From Zelopaecilomyces penicillatus (Eukaryota > Ascomycota > Sordariomycetes > Hypocreales > Pseudodiploosporaceae): a stretch of DNA of 64,000 nucleotides. How positions within the stretch are numbered: the stretch's first letter is position 1; each line of letters starts with the position of its first letter. The stretch is taken from positions 620,001-684,000 of the forward strand of contig VCCP01000004.1 in assembly GCA_005765155.1 (NCBI GenBank), read 5' to 3'. Of this stretch, positions 56,015-64,000 are shown one piece after another. The notes beneath the pieces were generated by a model, which did not search any database, had not been told where the DNA came from, and saw only the letters and a list, made by a program, of their open reading frames with translations. The translations under genes were made by a program, and so were the position numbers.

Positions 56015-56544
56015 TGGTATTTGATGGACGGGTGTGTCGTATTTTGCTAAACCAATGGTTCATATTCAAGTGCTCCGTACTGTATCTGAGATTTGGTGGG
56101 GAATGGGTGGCCAAGTGGGGTACTGTCTTCCCCCGCCTTTTAGATTTCCAGGTTATCGACAAACACCGCTGTAGCCCTGTAGTGCCGTATTTTACAGTGG
56201 TGTCACTCCTCCATGAGCCCTGATCCCTAGGCGCCACCTAGCTGAAGCCTAATTCAGACCCCGCCGCGGGGCACAGGGCTAACGTCAAGTGCTAAGGTCT
56301 AGAGAGGTACAACGTGGACAGCATCATCCACCAGCTCCTAATGACTCGCTTGGTCAGATGACGATACTGCCCTCATCAAACATCTGCTGCTTTTTGTTCA
56401 AGCCATCCCCGTCCTCGCGTTATAACGAATAACTCAGCCATCTCCCCCGATACATTCACTCTGCAAAAGAAACGCCCTTTGTCGCCTTCCTTTTCCCTGG
56501 TACACACACACACGATATCTGTTTGCGGAACACCCGCCGCCAAT
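56015..56544. other. Upstream region of ATG7
   Basis: About 530 bp with no gene recognised. Contains a (CA)n tract just before the ATG7 start at about 56499-56512. Confidence 0.45.
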
Positions 56545-58792
56545 ATGGCCACGCCGTTGCAGTTTGCGCCGTTCACATCCGAAATAGAACTGCCTTTTTA
56601 TTCCGCCCTGTTTGCGTCAAAGTTGGAATACGATAAGCTAGATGATTCCGCACGAGGGATTGTTGGGCTCTATGAGCCACGTCAGGACAAGGAAGAGGGA
56701 AGCTGTAGAATGCAGATTCTCGGCAATGCGTTGACAAGTCAAGAGTAAGTTGCTGTATCGCCAAGCATGGATGTTCCATATTCAAAGTGCTGTGACTAAT
56801 ACTTCTGGTAGCACCCCTCTTGGGTCAGCGAGGGCCGAGGGAATCATTCGAAATGTCAATACGCTCGAAGACTTTAAGAACATGGACAAAGCCGCGATGC
56901 TAAAGACAGCAGGTAGCCAGGTATGTGGGATGACAAACGACATACCATGGGTTGTAGCTCACAGTAGCAGATTTGGGATGCTATCAACGATGGTAGTATA
57001 TACTCGGTTCCGTCACTGTTATCGTCTTTTGTGATCCTCTCGTTTGCGGATTTAAAGAAATACAAGTTCACATACTGGTTCGCATTTCCAGCGCTGCACT
57101 CAAGCCCCCAATGGAAGAAATCTGGCCCGAGCATTCGTCTCAACGGGGACGAGAGCACAGATCTTGTCGACAAAGTTGGTACATGGAGATATAGTGTGGA
57201 TGGACGAGAGCACGGTTTCTTTCTTGCCAAGAAGGTTCATGGCCAAGACCCCGAATTTGACGAAAGTGAGCCAGCGAGTCAGCTTTCATATAGATGGGTA
57301 GTTGGATCTTTGCGACAATTCGAGGATGGATTCTTCAATGACGTGCCAGAGGAGGACCGCTTCGTCGCGTTTGTTGACTCTTCGACTTACCCCGAAGGAC
57401 CATCGTGGCCGCTGCGAAACCTTCTCATTCTCATCAGACAGCGATTTCGAATGACAAAAGTCAATATCCTATGCTACAGAGATACATGGGCTAAGAGACA
57501 TGAAGCCAAGAGCTTTATTCTTCCCATTGAGATGGATACTGTGGAGAATATGGAGATTACAGAGATGCCCAAAATCACTGGATGGGAAAGGTCGCGGATG
57601 GGAAAACTCCAGGCGCAGCAGGCGAATCTAGGCGATTACATGGATCCCGCAAGGCTTGCAGATTCATCCGTGGATCTGAATCTGAAGCTTATGAAGTGGC
57701 GACTTGCCCCTGAGCTAGATCTCGACGTCATCAAGAATACAAAATGTCTTCTTCTTGGAGCTGGTACACTCGGAAGTTACGTTTCGAGAAACTTGCTGGG
57801 ATGGGGAGTCAGGAAAATCACATTTGTTGACTACGGCAAGGTGTCCTACTCAAACCCTGTGCGACAACCTCTATTCGAGTTTGAAGACTGCATTGACGGT
57901 GGAAAGCCCAAGGCACTACAAGCGGCGCAAATGTTGAAGAGAATTTATCCTGGCGTGGAAAGCGAGGGCCATTCCCTCTCGGTGCCTATGCTTGGCCACC
58001 CATTTACGAATGAGGACAAGACAAGAGCGGATTTCGAAAAGCTACAGTCCTTGATTGATGCGCATGATGCCATTTTCCTTCTCATGGACACACGCGAATC
58101 ACGCTGGTTGCCAACCGTCATGGGAAAAGTTGCCGGCAAAATGGTCTTGAATGCGGCTCTCGGATTCGACTCCTATGTTGTTATGCGCCACGGGTCCGAA
58201 ATTACGCGAGAAGGACAGATGCCTCTTGGATGTTATTTCTGTAACGATGTTGTAACCCCTGCTGATGTGAGTATCTTGTTAGACCCTTTCCTTTGAAGCA
58301 TTAGTCTAACGTGTGATACAGTCTATGAAGGACCAAACGCTGGACCAACAATGCACAGTGACTCGACCTGGAGTTGCCGCTATTGCTTCAGCACTTCTCG
58401 TGGAACTCCTCACAAGCCTACTTCAGCACCCTCTACGCAATGATGCGCCAGCACCCCAATTCAAGCCTGGAATGGTACCAGAAAGAGACCCTCCCGAACA
58501 CCCGCTGGGCCTCGTGCCACACCAGATTCGCGGCTACGTGTCGACATTCCAGAATCTCGTCATCCGTGGACAGTCATATGACAGTTGCAGCGCATGCAGC
58601 CCAAAAATACTCGACGCCTACCGAACAGACGGGTGGGGCTTTTTGAAGAAGGCGCTCCAGGAGAAGGATTATGTTGCTGAGCTATCTGGGCTTGCCGAGA
58701 TCCAGAGGAGAGCTGAGGAGATGGCAGCCCATGTCGATTGGGAAGAGGAGGATGATGAAATTATTGAAGAGGGAGAGGGAGAGCTGCTTTAA
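56545..58792 (+). CDS. ATG7: Autophagy E1-like activating enzyme Atg7
   Basis: Four exons: 56545-56744, 56812-56920, 56971-58266 and 58322-58792. Introns are GTAAGT..TAG, GTATGT..CAG and GTGAGT..CAG. The product has 691 residues, the usual Atg7 length. Atg7 activates Atg8 and Atg12 and hands them to Atg3 and Atg10 in the cytosol. The N-terminal Atg7-specific domain begins [20 protein letters not shown]. The adenylation domain holds the nucleotide motif [20 protein letters not shown] and [17 protein letters not shown]. The catalytic cysteine is C546 in [11 protein letters not shown]. The C-terminus is acidic ([16 protein letters not shown]) after the family's YDSCSACS region. All splice junctions keep frame and rebuild conserved blocks. 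Confidence 0.95.
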
Positions 58793-59472
58793 TATGGAAG
58801 GTTCTGTGTGAAATGAAGCGTTGCGCATTTGTGAAGCTGGCCAATATCTTTTACTTTTTTTTTTTCTGTGTGTGGAAAGGATGGCGTTACTTTGTAGGGA
58901 ATGGCGTTGTTGTTTGTGTCTTGGTGAATTTATATGTCTTTGGGATTGGCTTTTTGTTGTCAAACCGCCCATAGTTTTGGGATTAAGGATAAGCTAGAGA
59001 TAGAATGGGAAATTGGTTTATGATTTATGTTCAACTTTGACACTAGGTTATGAACTGCGTTGGGATGATGGTATTACAGGTTTATATCACATGTAAGCTT
59101 ACCTGGCCTTGACAAACATATAATCTTGGCATAAGCAGCACAAAAAGACGCGCTTGAGACAACAATAGACATAGGGCAGTGGACTGTATTCAGGATGTCG
59201 GGTATCAAGTGTATTTACCAAAACCAAGTTCACATATCCCCCAACACTCAACAAAGAAAAAAACAAAGAAATATGTCATGAACCCATTAATACCAGTGAA
59301 ATCTGGCTGCCTTGTGCTTTCTCATGATGCCTTTGACCGAACCACCCTGTGTGAGTGTCTCGTAACACCGTCCTTTTATTCATAACGTTTTGGAAAGAGA
59401 GAGAGAAAAACATTGTAAAGTGCGATTAAGACGGGGTGACAGGGTTTGGCGGTTTGGTGTGGTATGGACCGC
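58793..59472. other. Convergent 3' spacer between ATG7 and PMP3 genes
   Basis: About 680 bp, T-rich, without a recognised gene. Confidence 0.5.
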
Positions 59473-59830
59473 TCAGTATTTTAGGATGATGTACAGCGCG
59501 TGGATGATGCCGGGAATGTAACCTAAGAGAAGAGGTGGTTAGCAAAAGTGCTCATGCTTGCGCGATCTCATCCGATGACATACCAAAGATGGTGAGGACA
59601 ATGTTGATTAGGAGATCAGCTCCACAGCCCCTCTCGAGAAAGACACCCAGGGGAGGGAGGATGACGGCAAGAATGATCTTGAGAATGTCACTAGAAAAAC
59701 TGCATGTTAGCTTCGTCGTCTTGTGTTGTTATGGTAGCAGACCATGCCGAGGATGCCGTGTTTTCTATCCAAGAACAGGGTCGATGGAGATGCTGCTATG
59801 GCAAAGAGCATACCTTGCGGTGAAAGCCAT
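59473..59830 (-). CDS. PMP3: Plasma-membrane proteolipid Pmp3 (UPF0057 family)
   Basis: Three exons: 59830-59814, 59690-59584 and 59522-59473. Introns are GTATGC..TAG (59691-59813) and GTATGT..TAG (59523-59583). The product has only 57 residues: MAFTASDILKIILAVILPPL, then GVFLERGCGADLLIN and YIPGIIHALYIIL. Two hydrophobic helices span the protein. Pmp3 proteins are small plasma-membrane proteins that influence membrane potential and salt tolerance. The first exon gives only five complete codons, so the gene is easily missed by frame searches. The conserved order and length leave little doubt. Confidence 0.93.
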
Positions 59831-61828
59831 GTTGAAGAGTAGAGATGCGGGAGTAACCGAGCGGTTTGTTGATTATGATGGTATTGGCGGAGATTGGTGG
59901 AGACGTTGTTAAGTAGATGGGAGTTATGAAGAGAGAAATCTGTGGCCAGAGAATTGGCGGCGGTTGGGTTTATTTATCAAGTTCAAGGACCACCCAAGTG
60001 ACACCTTCTAGCTCCCCAACTACCTATTTCCTGCCCCGTGTGTGGTGCCATGCCGCACATCAAGGCAAACACGGCATTGTACACACTCGCTCACACACAC
60101 TCGCAACGCACAGATTTCTATCCCACGAAACCCAGTCCCTTGCGTCATCGACTGGTCAAGCCACCGAAAAAGCTTCACGAGACAAGGTCCGCGCCAAAGA
60201 AAAGAACCCAAAAAAAAAGCAGGGAATACATGCGGTCGTGGAACGGGCGGGAAAAGGTGGAGGGGGGTGGGTGGTGGAGATAGATGACGGGCTTTTTTGG
60301 CTTTCGTATCTACATACGTAGGTACTTGTACGGGTGCTGGCGCTGCAAGCCACCCACGCCGCCCAATGAGGAACCCGGGTGAAGCTGCCGCAAAGTTCAT
60401 ATCAGCAGTTGCGCCCCCTCTTGTCTCTGTCTCGAAATTGTCCCCGTTCTAAAGCGCCCCAGGTACAAGATTTATTCTTAGGGGAGAAACGCCAAGCCAT
60501 ACATTCGTGCGGCGGGCTGGGTTTTTTCGTGACGGTTTCTACGTCATTTGATCAAGTGGTTGCCCCACGAAGTGGAGCCCGTCCACGGCGTTCTAGGCGT
60601 TTGTAGGAAAACCCCCCCTGCTTAGCGCTTGGTGGTGATGTGGACCTCCGCCACAAGTTGATGCAGCTTCCCCACTGCTTGGGTGACGCGCCACATCTTG
60701 GCTGTCATCATGATGCTAGGAGCTGGTCGTCTCTTGCGTGGCTAGGTGGCTGTGAATCGCGATTGTGTATGTACCATTGGCCACGGACATCTACCTCCCT
60801 TGACAGGGCACCAGCCACACCAGGATAGGATACCTTTTCCCAAGGTTTGTTCATGCGAGCTACCGCTGTGTGACCTAGCAGGATGGACGTCTGCTGTTCG
60901 AACGGGTTCGATTCCCTTGCAGATATCATGACACGGCAGCGAACAACGGTGCTCGGTGCCTCTCCCTCGTCTTGCGAATATGGACACTTGACATCTTGGC
61001 CTCCATATGCTCTCTTTTCATAATTATCTCCGCCCTATGCTTTGTCACGCGGCGGCTATGCCGGGTAGCGTCACAGCCAAAATAAAAAAAAAGGTGTTTG
61101 TAGTAGTCTCATCCCGTCTCTTGCCAAGTCGCAACATTGCATGAGCTGTTCCGTGTTATCCGCCCCAACCAGCACATGTCCTATTTTTTTTCTACCTCTC
61201 GTCAAACCACGCAGCGGGGGCGCTAAAAACATGGTCCTTGCTAAAAATGCAAAACCGGGCAGATGTCTTGTCCACCCAACGACGAATGCCGAGAAGCCCG
61301 TCTTGGTGACCAATGGATGGGGTACGGTACGGTACTGTACATACATGCATAATTCTACCTGGGTAGTACCAGGTTGGTAGCTTAAAATGACAGGACATTG
61401 TGAAAGCTCCCTGTGGCTGTGCTCTCTGAACCCACTTGTGACGACTTTATGTGGTGTTTTTGCGCCTCATCGAGATCACTCGACCGCGTCACTCCGAACC
61501 GCTTGATTTGGCCTTCTTGGCGTCCGGGACTTGGCCGTTGTTTCTTGGGCTGGCATGCAGGTGTGTCCCAATGGAGTCCAGTTCATTACAGTAATCCCCA
61601 GTGGTTAGTACTTCTATATTGAAACGGGCAAAAAGTTCAAGCGAGTTGGTGGTAGGCGGCTAGCGGGCTGGTCCAACGTGTAGCGTATTCGTTAAATGCC
61701 CATGTTCGTTGTTATCGTATCAAGCACATGAACCTTGGTTCAACCCTAGGCGGATATTGATCAATTTTTGAGGGCATGGATATCATCAACATCTTCGCCT
61801 ATTACCACTAAAACATGTCGGCGCCTAA
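59831..61828. other. 2-kb intergenic region, no gene recognised
   Basis: Contains the PMP3 promoter and the 3' flank of GPI11. Short frames only. A tRNA-like stretch occurs near 61670-61756 (see findings), and a GGTTCGATTCCC box near 60907 lacks the rest of a tRNA. Confidence 0.4.
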
Positions 61829-62688
61829 CTACTCCTCGTCCTCCTTTACGCCAGGCTCAGCAAGCCGCTTGCCATAAAACACCGTCCCAGAGACCCAACT
61901 GCCCAAACACGACCCCGCGTACAGCCCGCATAGAATCGTCACCGGCCATTTCTGCCATTCACGATCCCAATCAAGGGGGATTGGCACAGCGCCAAGCCAC
62001 GCGCCCATGACGGCGCCAATCAGTCCGCCAAATGTTTCGTCCAGAGGCGCGGACACGCCGGCAATCGCAATCAGTGCTTGGCTGTCTACGCCGCGCGCGT
62101 AAAAGACGGGAAATAGGCCGAGCAGAGAGAAATGCGCTGCGCAGAGAAACGTATGCGAAGTATAGTCGAGGAACGGCGCACCGAAGAGGATGAAGAGGCC
62201 GTACACGGCGGGGGTCGCAATCGCAGTTAGAATTAAGGACAAAAGAGCGGCCTGGTAGTGCAACTCAGCATTAGTATTAGGATAAAAATCAGGAGAAACA
62301 ACTTGAATAGGATACGAGAACTTACCGCAATAGCACCAGGGACAGAACCCTCCGCCTTCTTCTTCTCCCCAGGCCGGGCCTTCTTGCCCACCTTTGAGAT
62401 TGAAGAGCCTGCGACGGGCAGGCAGACAACGGCATACGATACCTGGAGCAACGCAACCACTGGTATTGAAGTCTGAAGCGTCGACGCAGGATCTTCGACG
62501 AGAGCGTCGAACCGCAAGGCGAGCAGGCTGAGCAAGACGGCGACACGTCCGAATGAGATACCCTTGGCCAGAGGGGTATTGAAGACTGGTACGGGCGCCA
62601 TGGTGCCTTTGGGTTTTGAATCGGCTGACTGAGCTGATGAGCCCATTGCCACAGCTGCGGACATGGTGACGGGGTCGACCAGCGGCAT
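61829..62688 (-). CDS. GPI11: GPI-anchor biosynthesis protein Gpi11/PIG-F
   Basis: Two exons: 62688-62326 and 62251-61829, with a 74-bp intron 62252-62325 (GTAAGT..CAG, phase 0), giving 261 residues. In the ER membrane PIG-F helps attach ethanolamine-phosphate to the GPI precursor. Several hydrophobic helices are seen ([72 protein letters not shown]). The family signature [14 protein letters not shown] stands before the last helix ([12 protein letters not shown]), and a short acidic tail follows. The start [10 protein letters not shown] fits fungal orthologues as I remember them; a second ATG eight codons later is possible. Confidence 0.9.
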
Positions 62689-63666
62689 TGTGGTGTTCTG
62701 AATTTTGTCTTTTGGGGCTGGTGTTGAAGAAAACCCCCTATGAGAGAGCTCTATCGTAGCTAGCTAGAGAAGCTCTCCTCCCTCCATCTGGCCAGAAGTT
62801 GGGAAAGGAAATTTACGCCCATTGCGGTGCGGGTGGTCCGTGCATCACGTGCTATATATAGATGCCTCATGGGCACGCATCCTACATATGCATTAAAATG
62901 TAACGGTCTGGAGGGAAAGACGTGAGGCTGCCTCATGTTTCAAGCGTCACATACTTGCTGGTAGAGAAAACGTATTGCACGTGAGGCATTGAAATGAAGT
63001 TTGCCGGGAAACCGAGAATGGCAGCGAGAGAGCGTGGATAGCGCACATCACAATCACACCATTTATGGCGTCACAACACGGGATAACTTCCTTCCACAAG
63101 CAGCATCGCAACAGACACTGACAATTGGCCCATTGCAAAAGTAGGATGCAATAATCAGTCCATATTGTAGAAATCAATGGAATCGCTGGATGATTTCATT
63201 CCTTTGGCTCTCGTTGGAGGCCCCACAGTTAACGAATCGCGGCCCTTGCCGCTTATGCCGGGGCCGCCCGGATGGCACCACCAACGCCTCATCCAACCCA
63301 CGAGAGCATTTAGCGTTTGCATCTGAATATCATGATAAGTGGTGTGATTTTTCTGCAATGTAGGAAAAGTAGGTCGCTGTGACTCTTTCAAGCTGGATAC
63401 CGCAGCTTTTGGTATCCGAAGTCTACCGCATAATGAGGTGACTTTGTCGTGAATGGAATGGCTGAAGGTATTTGTTTGGATTTGAAGACGAAGATTTGCG
63501 ATCTTTGCGGTCATATAAATACTTCGAATGTCAACATCATAGTTTGTAGTAGTCTATCTTCGATATCAGAAATAAACGAATATTACAGACAATCTCACCT
63601 CAACTTGTGACCATCGCCACTCACCTATTTGCCAAATTTCTCAATTCCTACACAAAATCTCATTCA
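62689..63666. other. Intergenic region, weak - strand frame only
   Basis: Holds the GPI11 promoter and the upstream region of the last gene. A 119-codon frame on the - strand (63514-63155) has no domain and overlaps a likely promoter; I give it low weight. GCATCACGTGC (E-box) lies near 62841-62851. Confidence 0.4.
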
Positions 63667-63971
63667 ATGGCACCAATTTTCATGCGAGCTATGCAGCGCA
63701 GATCATTCTCGGCCATCACGACATTGTGCTCAAAAGCGCACCCTCAGCGCAGTAGCCCGTTTCGACAATCACCTAAAACACAACAACATGCGGCTCCTGA
63801 TTTAGGGACTACGTTCAAGAGAACATGCGAACAGGGAGTCATGTAGGCTATCACCCCAAACTGACCTTTGAACTACAGGGTAGCTAACTGTATGGCAGAT
63901 ATGTGGCTGGGTTTTCACTGTTGCTGGGTTGGCCACTCGGCGCGAAGATGATTCTGGATGGCCACGTCTGA
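63667..63971 (+). CDS. Small predicted mitochondrial single-helix membrane protein
   Basis: Two exons: 63667-63842 and 63899-63971, intron 63843-63898 (GTAGGC..CAG, with a CTAAC branch-like sequence shortly before the acceptor, phase 2), giving 82 residues. The N-terminus (MAPIFMRAMQRRSFSAITTL) is Arg/Ser-rich and lacks acids, like a mitochondrial presequence. After TFKRTCEQGV the spliced frame gives IYVAGFSLLLGWPLGAKMIL, one membrane helix near the C-terminus, ending DGHV. Without the splice the frame stops at once. I do not recognise the family. The splice is supported by the sensible hydrophobic C-terminus; the start could be one of the ATGs slightly downstream. Confidence 0.5.
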
Positions 63972-64000
63972 AACCAAGCTGTCAACCAATCTTTCAGATG

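Noticed and set aside
55629..56237. 202-codon frame on the - strand
   Set aside because: It reads through the complete tRNA-Glu gene and has no domain.
60886..60935. GGGTTCGATTCCC box resembling the T-arm of a tRNA
   Set aside because: The T-stem pairs poorly and no acceptor or anticodon stem can be built in the 75 bases upstream.
1..64000. CRISPR arrays, operons and ribosome-binding sites
   Set aside because: The genes are spliced fungal nuclear genes; the repeats found are LTRs, tandem duplications and simple sequences, not spacer arrays.

Overview
The window is nuclear DNA of a filamentous ascomycete, most likely a Sordariomycete of the Hypocreales type. This is inferred from short introns with GT..AG borders, Wee1, Atg7, Pmp3 and Gpi11 genes of Pezizomycotina form, and an AT-rich block of transposons carrying C-to-T/G-to-A decay typical of repeat-induced point mutation (RIP). 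No prokaryotic feature applies.

Left part, 1-21 kb: a nested transposon and relic block. An old, heavily decayed Ty3/gypsy chromovirus lies on the + strand (1-268, 6499-9883, 17224-17397). It is split first by a decayed Ty1/copia element (269-6498, two 421-bp LTRs) and then by a younger, lightly decayed gypsy element of the same family on the - strand (9884-17218, two 428-bp LTRs, 5-bp target duplication). The young element carries a two-exon antisense gene. Next come AT-rich ankyrin-type fossils (17.8-20.7 kb) and a broken hypothetical gene (about 21.1-21.7 kb).

Middle part, 23.4-36 kb: genes of the pyruvate node stand side by side. Zinc alcohol dehydrogenase and pyruvate decarboxylase are divergent. 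An L-lactate dehydrogenase-like gene and the mitochondrial F1-ATPase inhibitor IF1 are divergent. An intronless PEP synthase follows, then an SREBP-type bHLH factor divergent from a membrane RING-H2 gene. All four intergenic control regions contain an exact ATCANNCCAC sequence, the form expected of a sterol-regulatory/hypoxia element. I read this as a candidate fermentation or low-oxygen gene cluster with its own regulator: ethanol and lactate outlets, pyruvate-to-PEP recycling, protection of ATP from reverse F1 activity, and a local SREBP-like factor. Co-regulation is inference.

Fragments, 36-39 kb: a C-terminal piece of acetyl-CoA carboxylase and the 3' part of an NLR-type (winged helix plus TPR) gene, then gene-poor DNA.

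Right part, 39.6-64 kb: ordinary core genome with higher GC and spliced housekeeping genes: FAD oxidoreductase, small GATA factor, Wee1 kinase, dCMP deaminase, tRNA-Glu(CTC), Atg7, Pmp3, Gpi11 and a small predicted mitochondrial membrane protein. They are separated by long intergenic stretches in which I recognise no genes.
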